A DNA stretch of 64,000 nt from DATJIG01 sp050260515. Lineage in GTDB: Bacteria; Pseudomonadota; Alphaproteobacteria; SMXQ01. The translations under genes and the position numbers were made by a program. The DNA lies in NCBI GenBank assembly GCA_050260515.1, contig JBLNCI010000024.1, forward strand, positions 27,140 through 91,139, written 5' to 3'. Positions 18,495 through 27,609 of the stretch are shown piece by piece. Position 1 is the first letter of the stretch, and every line of letters starts with the position of its first letter. A model generated the notes under the pieces. That model was not told the origin of the DNA and did not search any database. It saw only the letters and a list, made by a program, of their open reading frames with translations.

Positions 18495-20273
18495 CTACTT
18501 CGACTTCGGCAGATCGAGCCGGATGTGCAGCTCCTTGAGCCGCGCCGGATCGACCGTGTTCGGCGCCTGCATCAGCAGGTCCTCGGCCTTCTGGGTCATC
18601 GGGAACAGGATGACCTCGCGGATGTTCGGCTCGTCCGCCAGCAGCATGACGATGCGGTCGATGCCGGGGGCCGAGCCGCCGTGCGGCGGCGCGCCGAACT
18701 TGAACGCGCTCAGCATGCCGCCGAACTTCGATTCGAGCTGCTCGCGCGTGTAGCCGGCGATCTCGAACGCCTTGTACATGATCTCCGGCAGGTGGTTGCG
18801 GATCGCCCCCGACGACAGCTCCACGCCATTGCAGACGATGTCGTATTGGTAGGCCTTGATCGTCAGCGGATCCCTGGTCTCGAGGGCCTCGAGCCCGCCC
18901 TGCGGCATCGAGAACGGGTTGTGGCTGAAGTCGATCTTCCCGGTGGTCTCGTCGCGCTCGTACATCGGGAAATCGGTGACCCAGCAGAAGCGGAACACGT
19001 TCTTCTCGATGAGATCGAGCTGCTCGCCGATGCGCGTGCGCGCGAGCCCGGCGAGCTTCGCCGCCTCGGCCGGCTTGCCGGCGGCGAAGAACACGGCGTC
19101 TCCGTCGCGCACGTGGGCGAGATCGCGCAGCTTTTTCTGCCGGTCGGCGTCGAGGAACTTGGCGATCGGCCCCTTCCCCTCGCCGTTCTCGAAGACGATG
19201 TAGCCCAGCCCGGGCGCTCCTTCGCCGCGCGCCCAGTCGTTCAGCTTGTCGAAGAAGCTCCGCGGCTGCGTCGCGGCGCCCGGCGCCGGGATCGCGCGGA
19301 CAACCCCGCTGCCGGCCACCAGCTTGGCGAAGATGCCGAAGCCGGAATCGCGGAACACCTCGCCAACATCGGCGATCTTGATCGGGTTGCGCAGGTCCGG
19401 CTTGTCGCTGCCGTAATGCAGGATCGCCTCGTCGAAGGGGATGCGCGGGAACGGCGCCGGCGTCACCTTCCTGCCGTTCGCGAACTCTTCGAACACGCCA
19501 TGGAGCACGGGCTCGATCGCCGCGAACACGTCCTCCTGCGTGACGAAGCTCATCTCGAAATCGAGCTGATAGAACTCGCCGGGCGAACGGTCGGCGCGGG
19601 CGTCCTCGTCGCGGAAGCACGGCGCGATCTGGAAGTACTTGTCGAAGCCGGCGACCATCAGGAGCTGCTTGAACTGCTGCGGTGCCTGGGGGAGGGCGTA
19701 GAACTTGCCCGGGTGAAGACGTGCGGGGACCAGGAAGTCGCGCGCGCCCTCGGGCGACGAGGACGTCAGGATCGGCGTCTGGTACTCCTTGAAGCCCTGC
19801 TCGATCATCCGACGGCGGATCGACGCGATGACCTGGCTGCGCAGCACGATGTTGCGCTGCATCTTCTCGCGGCGGAGATCGAGGAAGCGGTGGCGGAGGC
19901 GAGTCTCCTCGCCGTAGTCGGTGTCGCTGTTCACCTGCAGCGGCAGGGTGTCGGCGCGCGAGAGCACCGTCATCTCCTCCACGCGGAGCTCGATCTCGCC
20001 GGTGGCGAGATCCGCGTTGACGGTCTCCGGACTGCGCCGCACGACCTCGCCGGTGACGCTAATGACGCTCTCGAGGCGCACCGACTCCATGGCCGCGAAC
20101 GACGGGTCGCCGACCGACACCACGCACTGGGTGATGCCGTAGTGGTCGCGGAGGTCGACGAACAGGAGCTGGCCGTGGTCACGCTTGCGGTGGACCCATC
20201 CGGCGAGGCGCACCCGCTCGCCGACGTTGGAGGCGCGCAAGACGCCGCAGGTATGGGTCCGGTAGGGATGCAT
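18495..20273 (-). CDS. aspS: Aspartate-tRNA ligase, probably non-discriminating (Asp/Asn)
   Basis: This class II synthetase has 592 residues: an N-terminal OB anticodon-binding domain (about 1-110), then the catalytic core interrupted by the bacterial GAD insertion (about 290-425). The start at 20273 gives MHPYRTHTCG; the extension to 20336 is unsupported. In the anticodon domain the sequence RKRDHG puts His33 where non-discriminating bacterial enzymes have His and E. coli AspRS has Leu. This suggests it also charges tRNA-Asn with Asp for correction by GatCAB. That is inference from one position. A TTGACA-like -35 box lies on this strand at 20351-20356, with no convincing -10 box. Confidence 0.96.
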   Translation of the reverse strand: MHPYRTHTCGVLRASNVGERVRLAGWVHRKRDHGQLLFVDLRDHYGITQCVVSVGDPSFAAMESVRLESVISVTGEVVRRSPETVNADLATGEIELRVEEMTVLSRADTLPLQVNSDTDYGEETRLRHRFLDLRREKMQRNIVLRSQVIASIRRRMIEQGFKEYQTPILTSSSPEGARDFLVPARLHPGKFYALPQAPQQFKQLLMVAGFDKYFQIAPCFRDEDARADRSPGEFYQLDFEMSFVTQEDVFAAIEPVLHGVFEEFANGRKVTPAPFPRIPFDEAILHYGSDKPDLRNPIKIADVGEVFRDSGFGIFAKLVAGSGVVRAIPAPGAATQPRSFFDKLNDWARGEGAPGLGYIVFENGEGKGPIAKFLDADRQKKLRDLAHVRDGDAVFFAAGKPAEAAKLAGLARTRIGEQLDLIEKNVFRFCWVTDFPMYERDETTGKIDFSHNPFSMPQGGLEALETRDPLTIKAYQYDIVCNGVELSSGAIRNHLPEIMYKAFEIAGYTREQLESKFGGMLSAFKFGAPPHGGSAPGIDRIVMLLADEPNIREVILFPMTQKAEDLLMQAPNTVDPARLKELHIRLDLPKSK

Positions 20274-20459
20274 AAGCCACCTTTTTGAGCCGTTTCCCGC
20301 CCGCGGGACGGCGATTCGCCGTGCGCCAAAACGCATACTCGCGAGGGCCTTGTCAAGGGCGCGCGGCCGCGGCCGCCGACCGCGATTGCCCCGGGAATCC
20401 CACGGTCCCGGCCGCGTCCACGCTTCCTATGTCGCCGCGTTTTCGTGTACACATCCCCG

Positions 20460-21647
20460 ATGCTCGTTGTGACCGACACGCCGGCGCTTGCCGCCCTCTG
20501 CGACCGCCTTGCGTCCGCCGACTTCATCACCGTCGACACCGAGTTCATGCGCGAGCGCACCTATTGGCCGAAGCTGTGCCTGGTGCAACTCGCCGGCCCC
20601 GACGAGGCGGCCGTGGTCGACGCTCAAGCCCCCGGGATCGACCTGGCGCCGCTGTTCGCGCTGATGAACGACCCGCGCGTGCTCAAGGTGTTCCACGCGG
20701 CGCGGCAGGACATCGAGATCTTCCACCACCTCACCGGAACGATTCCCGCGCCGATCTTCGACACCCAGGTGGCGGCGATGGTGTGCGGCTTCGGCGAGTC
20801 GGTCGGCTACGAGACGCTCGCCTCCAAGCTGGCCCGGGCGCGGATCGACAAGAGCATGCGCTTCACCGACTGGTCGCGCCGGCCGCTCTCCGAGAAGCAG
20901 CTCCATTACGCGCTGGCCGACGTCACCCACCTGCGCATCGCCTACGAGAAGCTCGCCCACCGCCTGACCGAGACCGGCCGCATCGACTGGGTCGCAGAGG
21001 AGATGGCGGTGCTGTCGAGCCCCGCCACCTACGTCACGCAGCCCGAGGACGCATGGAAGCGCCTGCGCCTGCGCTCGGCGAACCCGCGGTTCCTCTCGGT
21101 CGTGCGGGCGCTTGCCGCGTGGCGCGAGCGCGAGGCGCAGGCGCGCGACCTGCCGCGCAGCCGCGTGCTCCGGGACGAAGTGCTGCTCGACATCGCCGCC
21201 CAGGCGCCCACCAACGAGGACGAGCTCGCGCGCACGCGGAGCGTGTCGCGCAGCGGCCTTGCCGGGTGGATGAAGGATGGAATCCTCGCCGCCGTCGCGG
21301 AGGCGCGGGCGATCCCCGAGAGCGAGCTTCCTCGAATGCCGGAGCGCCGTGAGCTGCCGCGCGGCTTGGGTCCCGTGGTCGACCTCCTCAAGGTGCTGCT
21401 CAAGATGACGTCCGAGGCCGAGGACGTGGCCCCGCGCCTGATCGCCTCGTCCGAGGACCTCGAGGAGATCGCGGCCAACGACGGAGCCGACGTTCCGGCG
21501 CTGTCCGGCTGGCGGTTCGATGTGTTCGGGCGTCACGCGGTGCGGCTGAAGAAGGGCGAGGTCGCGCTCGCTGTCAAAGGCCGCGAGATGCTGCTGGTCG
21601 AGACCGGCGTCGGCCAGACCAGAGCCGCCGCCCCCGCCCGCGCCTGA
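20460..21647 (+). CDS. rnd: Ribonuclease D
   Basis: This is a 395-residue DEDD-family 3'-to-5' exoribonuclease that trims tRNA and other stable RNA. Exo I carries Asp26 and Glu28 (TVDTEF), Exo II includes FHAARQDIEIF, and Exo III is HYALADVTHL. HRDC-type helical domains follow (about 205-375). Start choice is between the ATG at 20460 and a GTG at 20445; I prefer the ATG, but neither has a ribosome binding site. It is divergent from aspS, as is common in alphaproteobacteria, and converges on ppx with a 3-bp gap. Confidence 0.94.
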   Translation: MLVVTDTPALAALCDRLASADFITVDTEFMRERTYWPKLCLVQLAGPDEAAVVDAQAPGIDLAPLFALMNDPRVLKVFHAARQDIEIFHHLTGTIPAPIFDTQVAAMVCGFGESVGYETLASKLARARIDKSMRFTDWSRRPLSEKQLHYALADVTHLRIAYEKLAHRLTETGRIDWVAEEMAVLSSPATYVTQPEDAWKRLRLRSANPRFLSVVRALAAWREREAQARDLPRSRVLRDEVLLDIAAQAPTNEDELARTRSVSRSGLAGWMKDGILAAVAEARAIPESELPRMPERRELPRGLGPVVDLLKVLLKMTSEAEDVAPRLIASSEDLEEIAANDGADVPALSGWRFDVFGRHAVRLKKGEVALAVKGREMLLVETGVGQTRAAAPARA

Positions 21648-21650
21648 GCG

Positions 21651-23222
21651 TCAGCTCTCCGACAGCACGATGCGGCTGCCGCCGCCGATCTCGGCCTTGC
21701 GGTCGAGCGAGCGCGCCAGACTGACCAACCGCTGCTTGGTGGTCTCGCCGACCAGGTTCTCGCTCCCCTTCGGAATCGTCAGCACCAACGACTTCTTGTC
21801 GAGGGCGAGCGGCGTCTGGGCGAGGATGTCCATGTTCCCGGCCGAGAGCGCATAGGCCAGGCGCAGCGCCCGGCCGAGGATACGCGCCCGCCTGACATCG
21901 TCGTCGGACAGAAACGCGCGCATCGCCTTCGCCGACCCCGATTCGACTCCACCCCCGTACCGCACCTTGATCGCGAGCGCGAGGAATGCGCGGCCGGGGT
22001 GGTCGATGCCGGTCGCCGACATACGGAGGATCCGGCAGTAGGCCTGCTCCGAGCGGTAGTCGGGATGCTCCTGCCAGGCGATGTCGGACAGCAGGCACGC
22101 CGCGTAGCGGAGGCGCTTCTCGGCGACGGTCTCCTTCGCGAACAGGGGCTGGATCCAGGCGAGGAGCTCGGCGCTGCGGTCGCCGAACCGGCCCTCGGTG
22201 CGGGCGATGCGCCGGGCGTCGACGATGAACGGATCGAGCGCCCGATCCTGCGGCGCCAGCTTCGCGAACAGGTAGCCTTCGCGGAGCCCCTGCGCCGAGA
22301 AGACGAGGCGCGACGGCTTCATTTCGGCGATGACCCGCCGCAGCACGAGCGCGGCGTAGGGAAGCGTCTCAAGACGCTTCTTCGGGACGCGCGGGATCTT
22401 CGCCAGCGTCGAGGGCGACAGCCCCATGATGACGTCGAGCAGCTTCGCCGCCTCGCCCGCCTCGATCGTGTATTCGTGGATGACGTGCAGCGGGTAGTCG
22501 CGCTGCGACATGTGCACGGTCGCGAGCGCGCGCCACGAGCCGCCGACGGGATAGAAGGCCTGGCCCTGCAGCGAGCGGATCCAGGCCGTCTGTGCGAGCG
22601 CATCCTCGACGATCTTGCGCGCCTTCTTGTGGCTCCCGTCGCTGTTGCCCATCAGCCGCAGCGAGCCGATGGGCAGCGTGGCGGTGCGTTTCGGCGTCGC
22701 GCGATCGAGCTCCGCGAGCTCGAGGCTGCCGCCGCCGAGGTCGCCCATCAGGCCGTGGGCGTCGGGAATCCCCGCCACGACGCCGAGCGCGGAATACGCC
22801 GCCTCCGCCTCGCCCTTCAGGATTTCGACCTTGGCGCCGAAGCGCTGCTCGATCTCGGCGACGAACGCCGGACCGTCGGCTGCGGCGCGCACCGCTTCGG
22901 TCGCGAGCACGGCCGGTCGCCGCACGCCCATGAACGACGCCGCCGCGAAGAACCGCGCGAGATTCTCGATGGCGCCGGCGCGCCCCTCGGGGTTGAGGCG
23001 CCCCGTCTCGCTCAGACCGCGACCGAGGCCGCACAGCGCGCGCTCATTGAAGATCGGGATGGGCACGCGCCCGCCGCCGGCATAGACGACAAGACGAACC
23101 GAGTGCGACCCGATGTCGATGACGCCTTCGCGGGCCTCGCTGAGGTGGGACTGCCACGTCGGCTCGGCAGTCTTGTCCCAGTCGGGCCGTCCGGCGACGA
23201 CGCTACGCGCACTGTCGGCCAT
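21651..23222 (-). CDS. ppx: Exopolyphosphatase (Ppx/GppA family)
   Basis: This 523-residue protein hydrolyses terminal phosphates of polyphosphate, and family members can also act on pppGpp. The N-terminal actin-like ATPase fold has the phosphate-binding loop DIGSHSVRLVVYAGG (about 36-50) and GDLGGGSLEL. The C-terminal helical HD-like region is about 320-510. The ATG at 23222 overlaps the ppk1 stop as TGATG, with an alternative GTG one codon earlier. Synthesis (ppk1) and breakdown (ppx) of polyphosphate are thus translationally coupled. Confidence 0.93.
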   Translation of the reverse strand: MADSARSVVAGRPDWDKTAEPTWQSHLSEAREGVIDIGSHSVRLVVYAGGGRVPIPIFNERALCGLGRGLSETGRLNPEGRAGAIENLARFFAAASFMGVRRPAVLATEAVRAAADGPAFVAEIEQRFGAKVEILKGEAEAAYSALGVVAGIPDAHGLMGDLGGGSLELAELDRATPKRTATLPIGSLRLMGNSDGSHKKARKIVEDALAQTAWIRSLQGQAFYPVGGSWRALATVHMSQRDYPLHVIHEYTIEAGEAAKLLDVIMGLSPSTLAKIPRVPKKRLETLPYAALVLRRVIAEMKPSRLVFSAQGLREGYLFAKLAPQDRALDPFIVDARRIARTEGRFGDRSAELLAWIQPLFAKETVAEKRLRYAACLLSDIAWQEHPDYRSEQAYCRILRMSATGIDHPGRAFLALAIKVRYGGGVESGSAKAMRAFLSDDDVRRARILGRALRLAYALSAGNMDILAQTPLALDKKSLVLTIPKGSENLVGETTKQRLVSLARSLDRKAEIGGGSRIVLSES

Positions 23223-25408
23223 CACTCTCCCCGATCGGGATTGGAGCCCTTGGGAAAGAAGCGCCGGAGCACGCCGCCCGTGCTGCGGGTCGCGCTGCCG
23301 CGCCCGGACAGGCTCGGATTCGTCATGAAGAACTGGTGCGCCGAGAACGCGGGCTCGGTCCTCGATATCCGTTCGTAGGTTCCGTCCGGCAGCATGCGCC
23401 AGCTCTGCACGTTGTCCCGCATGTTCGCGACCATGATCTGGCCGAGCACCTGCTCGTGCACGGTCGGATTTTCGATCGGCACGAGAGTCTCAACGCGCCA
23501 GTCGAGATTCCGCGTCATCCAGTCGGCCGACGAGATGAACACCTTCGCCTTGGCTGACGGCAGCGGCTCGCCGTTGCCGAAGCAGACGATCCGCGAGTGC
23601 TCGAGGAAGCGACCGACGATCGACTTCACGCGGATGCGATCGCTCATTCCGGGAACGCCGGGCCGCAGGCAACAGATGCCGCGCACGACGAGGTCGATCT
23701 CCACGCCCGCCTGCGAAGCGCGATAAAGCGCGTCGATGATCGCGGGGTCGACCAGCGCGTTCATCTTGGCCCAGATCGACGCCGGTCGTCCGGCGCGCGC
23801 GTGGGCGATCTCGGAATCGATGTGCGCGACGAGCGTCTCGCGCAGGTTGATCGGCGACGCCGCGATCTTCTCGAACGATTCGGGGCGCGCGTAGCCGGTC
23901 ATGAAGTTGAACAGCCGCGCGGCATCCCGGCACAGTGCCGGATCGGAGCTGAACAGCGACAGATCGGTGTACACCTTCGCCGTGATCGGATGGTAGTTGC
24001 CCGTCCCGTAGTGCACGTAGCTCTTGAGATCGGCGCCTTCGCGGCGCACGACCAGCGAGACCTTGGCGTGGGTCTTGAGCTTGATGAAGCCGAACACCAC
24101 CTGGGCGCCCGCGCGTTCGAGATCGCGCGACCAGCGGATGTTCGCTTCCTCGTCGAAGCGCGCCTTGAGCTCGACCATTGCGGTCACCGACTTGCCGGCT
24201 TCGGCGGCCTCGATCAGCGCCTTGACGATCGGGCTGTCCTCGCTGGTGCGATAGAGCGTCTGCTTGATCGAGACCACGTTCGGGTCGCGCGCGGCCTGGC
24301 GCAGAAACTGCACGACGACGTCGAAGCTCTCGTACGGGTGATGGACGAGGATGTCCTTGGCCGCGATCGCCGCGAAGCAGTCGCCGTCGTAGTCGCGGAT
24401 ACGTTCCGGGAACCGCGCGTTGTACGGCGGGAACAGGAGATCGGGACGCTCGTCGACGATGAGCTGCTGGATGTCGGCGAGGCCGAGCAGGCCGTCGACC
24501 CAGAACACGTCTTCGCCGGCGCACTTGAGCTGCTCGATGACGAAGTCGGCGAGCTCGCGCGGACATGCACGCGTGAAGGTGAGCCGGATGACCGAGCCGC
24601 GACGGCGCCGCTTGAGTGCGAGCGCCATGACGCGAACGAGATCCTCGGCTTCCTCCTCGAGCTCGACTTCGGAGTCGCGCAGCAGGCGGAACAGGCCGCG
24701 CGCGCCGATGGTGAAGCGCGGGAACAGCCGGTCGAGATGCTGCTCGACGATCGCCTCGAGGGCGATGAATCGGATCCCCTCTCCCGGCAGCCGCACGAAG
24801 CGGCGCGTCTGGTAGGGAATCGGCACCAAGGCCTTGAGCGTCTCGCCGTCCGGCCGGGTGAGGTCGAGGACGAAGCTGAACCCGAGATTGGGGATGAACG
24901 GGAACGGATGCGCCGGATCCACCGCCAGCGGCGTCAGGATCGGAAAGATGTGCTCCATGAAGTAGCGCTCGAGCCACGCCCGATCGGCGTCGGTCAGATC
25001 GCCCGCCGCGACGACGCGAACGCCGGCCTCGCCCAGCTCCTGCTTCAGCGACAGCCACTCGCGCTGCTGACGCTCGATCAGCGCCTGGGCGACGCTGTGG
25101 ATCTCGTCGAGCTGCCGCTCCGGTGCCAGACCGTCGTCCGACAGCGTGTGGACCCCGGCGCGCACCTGGGCCTTCAGGCCGGCGACCCGAACCATGTAGA
25201 ACTCGTTCAGGTTGCTCGCGGAGATCGACAGGAAGCGGACCCGCTCCAGCAGGGGGTGCGCCCGGTTCTGCGATTCGTCGGTGACCCGCGTGTTGAAGGC
25301 GAGCCACGAGAGCTCGCGGTTGACCATGCGGTCGCGCGGAAGGGGCACCAGCGGCGGCGCGACGGCCGGACCGGGATCGTTTGCGGGACTGCTTTCGACG
25401 CGGGACAT
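23222..25408 (-). CDS. ppk1: Polyphosphate kinase 1
   Basis: Ppk1 polymerises ATP gamma-phosphate into inorganic polyphosphate. The 728 residues fit the family (about 690-740): an N-terminal helical domain with NRELSWLAFN and ASNLNEFYMVRVAGL, a head domain, and two phospholipase-D-like catalytic domains. His447 in LKTHAKVSLV is the expected autophosphorylated residue, and YGTGNYHP follows. A strong GGAGGAG site precedes the ATG. It is the first gene of ppk1-ppx and is divergent from sixA. Confidence 0.97.
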   Translation of the reverse strand: MSRVESSPANDPGPAVAPPLVPLPRDRMVNRELSWLAFNTRVTDESQNRAHPLLERVRFLSISASNLNEFYMVRVAGLKAQVRAGVHTLSDDGLAPERQLDEIHSVAQALIERQQREWLSLKQELGEAGVRVVAAGDLTDADRAWLERYFMEHIFPILTPLAVDPAHPFPFIPNLGFSFVLDLTRPDGETLKALVPIPYQTRRFVRLPGEGIRFIALEAIVEQHLDRLFPRFTIGARGLFRLLRDSEVELEEEAEDLVRVMALALKRRRRGSVIRLTFTRACPRELADFVIEQLKCAGEDVFWVDGLLGLADIQQLIVDERPDLLFPPYNARFPERIRDYDGDCFAAIAAKDILVHHPYESFDVVVQFLRQAARDPNVVSIKQTLYRTSEDSPIVKALIEAAEAGKSVTAMVELKARFDEEANIRWSRDLERAGAQVVFGFIKLKTHAKVSLVVRREGADLKSYVHYGTGNYHPITAKVYTDLSLFSSDPALCRDAARLFNFMTGYARPESFEKIAASPINLRETLVAHIDSEIAHARAGRPASIWAKMNALVDPAIIDALYRASQAGVEIDLVVRGICCLRPGVPGMSDRIRVKSIVGRFLEHSRIVCFGNGEPLPSAKAKVFISSADWMTRNLDWRVETLVPIENPTVHEQVLGQIMVANMRDNVQSWRMLPDGTYERISRTEPAFSAHQFFMTNPSLSGRGSATRSTGGVLRRFFPKGSNPDRGE

Positions 25409-25529
25409 CGCTCCTCCGTATCCCGCAGCGCGTGCACCCGCGGAATTCTGTCAGGATACACCCTCGGCGGTCCGGCTCCAAACCGCTCGAATAGTGACAA
25501 GGCTTTGACAAGTCTGGCAAAGTCGCCCC

Positions 25530-26069
25530 ATGGCGACGCGCTTGCTCCTCCTTCTCCGCCACGCCAAAGCGGCGCAAAAGGGTCCCGACGGCACGGACCA
25601 CGGCCGGCCGCTGAACGACCGCGGCCGAAACGACGCCGCAGCGATAGGTCAGTGGCTGGCCGCGCATTCAAAGGTCGCTCCGGAGATGGTGCTGTGCTCG
25701 ACCGCCGATCGCACCCGAGAGACGCTCGCGGTGCTCGCGGAGCAAGGGGTGTCGGCGACGCCGCGCTTCGAGCGCGAGCTTTACCTTGCCGAGCCTGCCA
25801 CGATCCTCGACTGCATCGCGCGGGTCCCGAGCGCCGTCGGACGGGTCATGGTCGTCGGCCACAACCCGGGCGTCCATGAGCTCGCCCGGGCACTCGTCGG
25901 CACGATCGGAGCGCGCCCCGCCACCCGACTCGCATTCGACCGCATGCGCGCCAAATTTCCGACCTGCGCACTCGCGGTGATCGCGTTCCCCTACATCGGT
26001 CGGTGGACCGACGTCGCGCCGGGCAACGGGCGGTTCGAGTCCTTCACGCGGCCGAAAGACCTCGGCTGA
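25530..26069 (+). CDS. SixA-type histidine phosphatase family protein
   Basis: This 179-residue cytoplasmic protein carries the RHAKA motif (10-14) with the phospho-acceptor His, and the second His in VVGHNPGVHEL (about 109-119). SixA-type enzymes remove phosphate from phosphohistidine on signalling or phosphotransfer proteins. The target here is unknown. It stands alone between ppk1 (divergent) and an SDR gene (convergent, 10-bp gap). Confidence 0.85.
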   Translation: MATRLLLLLRHAKAAQKGPDGTDHGRPLNDRGRNDAAAIGQWLAAHSKVAPEMVLCSTADRTRETLAVLAEQGVSATPRFERELYLAEPATILDCIARVPSAVGRVMVVGHNPGVHELARALVGTIGARPATRLAFDRMRAKFPTCALAVIAFPYIGRWTDVAPGNGRFESFTRPKDLG

Positions 26070-26079
26070 TCGCGGCCCG

Positions 26080-26859
26080 TCAGAACACGCCTGGGTACGC
26101 ACCGCCGTCGAGGAGCACGTTCTGCGCCGTGATGTAGCCTGCCTGCTCGCTGCACAAGAAGGCGCACACAGAACCGAACTCCTCCGGGCGCCCGAAGCGC
26201 TTCGCCGGAATCATGCCTTCGCGCATCGCGCGGTAATCCTCGATCGGCTTGTCGGCCTTCTTCGCCATCGCGACGAAGTTCGACTGCAGGCGTTCGGTAT
26301 CGAAATTCCCGGGCAGCATGTTGTTGATGGTGACGTTGTGCATCGCAACCTCGCGGGCGAGGCCAGCCACGAAACCGGTGAGCCCGGACCGCGCGCCGTT
26401 CGACAGCGCAAGCAGCGGGATCGGCGCCTTCACCGCGCCCGAGGTGATGTTCACGACGCGGCCGAACTTGCGGCGGATCATCGCGTCGATCGTCGCTTTG
26501 ATGAGCGCGATCGGCGCCAGCATGTTCTGGTCGAGCGCCTTGATCCAGTCCTCGCGGGCGAAATTGCGGAAGTCGCCGGTCGGCGGGCCCCCGGCGTTGG
26601 TCACCAGGATGTCGGGCTCCGGACAGACCGTCAGGACCGCATGGCGCCCCTCCTCCGTGGAAAGATCACCCGGCGCGAGGCTCGCCTCCGGCCCTCCAGC
26701 GTCGCGGATGGCAGCGGCGACCTCCTCGAGCGAATCGCGGCGGCGGGCGTTGATCGTCACGTTGACGCCCTCGGCGGCGAGCGCCTCCGCGCAGGCGCGC
26801 CCCAGTCCCTGACTTGCGCCGCACACGAGCGCGATCCGTCCGGCGATGCGGAAATCCAT
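26080..26859 (-). CDS. SDR-family oxidoreductase with degenerate active site
   Basis: The 259-residue protein has the SDR Rossmann fold with the nucleotide loop GASQGLGRA (14-22) and TNAGGP. The usual catalytic Ser is present in ITSGAV. Thirteen and seventeen residues later, where Tyr and Lys of YxxxK should be, the sequence reads SNGAR, so Tyr is Ser and Lys is Arg. Many related SDR proteins share SNGAR, so this is a real subgroup and not a sequencing error. Substrate is unknown, and classical oxidoreductase chemistry is doubtful. It lies 33 bp downstream of hdaA and may be co-transcribed. Confidence 0.85.
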   Translation of the reverse strand: MDFRIAGRIALVCGASQGLGRACAEALAAEGVNVTINARRRDSLEEVAAAIRDAGGPEASLAPGDLSTEEGRHAVLTVCPEPDILVTNAGGPPTGDFRNFAREDWIKALDQNMLAPIALIKATIDAMIRRKFGRVVNITSGAVKAPIPLLALSNGARSGLTGFVAGLAREVAMHNVTINNMLPGNFDTERLQSNFVAMAKKADKPIEDYRAMREGMIPAKRFGRPEEFGSVCAFLCSEQAGYITAQNVLLDGGAYPGVF

Positions 26860-26892
26860 GGCGGGGTCCTTTCTCTTCTTGTTTCTTCTCGG

Positions 26893-27609
26893 CTACTCGT
26901 CGATGCCGAGTTCGCGCAGGGTGGCCGAGGCCACGGCGACGGTCACGGCGCGGCCGCGCGCCAGCGCATTGCGATCGACCGCCGCGACGACTCGCGCAAG
27001 TGCGTCAGCCGAGCGCTCGACCCGCGCCAACAAATAGCGAACGACATCGGTCGATGGCCGAAGCTGCCGGTCGGCGAAAAGCTTGGCCAGGATCGAGGCG
27101 AGCAACGCGTCGTCGGGCGCCGCGATCTCTGCGACCGTCGCCGTCGCGAGCCGTGACGCGAGATCCGGCAGAGCGGTGGTCCAGCGCGCGGGCGCGCGGC
27201 GGCCGGTGAGCAGCAGATGGCCCCGAACCCCCGCCAGCCGGTTGTAGAGGTGGAACAATCCCTCCGCGGCAGCGGCGTCGGCCAGAACCGTCTCCGGATC
27301 GTCGACCACGGCGGCACGCGCATCGCCCAGCGCTGCTATGGGGTCGAGGCCGACGAGCGAGGGCGGCAGAACCGCAACCGCGTTCGCCCGCGCCTCGAAA
27401 ATGCGCGCGAGATGGGTCTTGCCCGAGCCTGCGGGCCCGACGAGCGCTAGAGCGGGCGATGGCCAATCGGGCCAGCGCTCGATCCACGCGACGGCATCGG
27501 CGTTGCACGGCGCGATCAGGAAGTCCGTGTCGGCGAAGCTCGGGAGATGCGGGAAGTCGAAGGCGAGCTGCGCGGCGCTCGGCGGCGAGGGTCTCGTCCC
27601 GTCGCTCAT
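26893..27609 (-). CDS. hdaA: DnaA-related regulatory protein HdaA
   Basis: HdaA works with the replication sliding clamp to turn DnaA-ATP into DnaA-ADP and so prevent over-initiation. The 238-residue protein starts with a short tail carrying a clamp-binding-like motif QLAFDF (14-19), then an AAA+ fold with Walker A GPAGSGKT (58-65). It lacks the DNA-binding domain IV of DnaA. The ATG at 27609 overlaps the stop of the upstream permease gene (ATGA); a frame extending to 27870 is a shadow of that gene. Confidence 0.9.
   Translation of the reverse strand: MSDGTRPSPPSAAQLAFDFPHLPSFADTDFLIAPCNADAVAWIERWPDWPSPALALVGPAGSGKTHLARIFEARANAVAVLPPSLVGLDPIAALGDARAAVVDDPETVLADAAAAEGLFHLYNRLAGVRGHLLLTGRRAPARWTTALPDLASRLATATVAEIAAPDDALLASILAKLFADRQLRPSTDVVRYLLARVERSADALARVVAAVDRNALARGRAVTVAVASATLRELGIDE

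Noticed and set aside
25505..25510. TTGACA as -35 box of sixA
   Set aside because: The matching -10 box would fall on the start codon at 25528-25533, where the sequence does not fit.
26020..26050. GGTTCGAGTCC, resembling a tRNA T-arm
   Set aside because: It lies inside the sixA coding frame and no matching acceptor, D or anticodon arms are present. No tRNA gene was found anywhere in the window.
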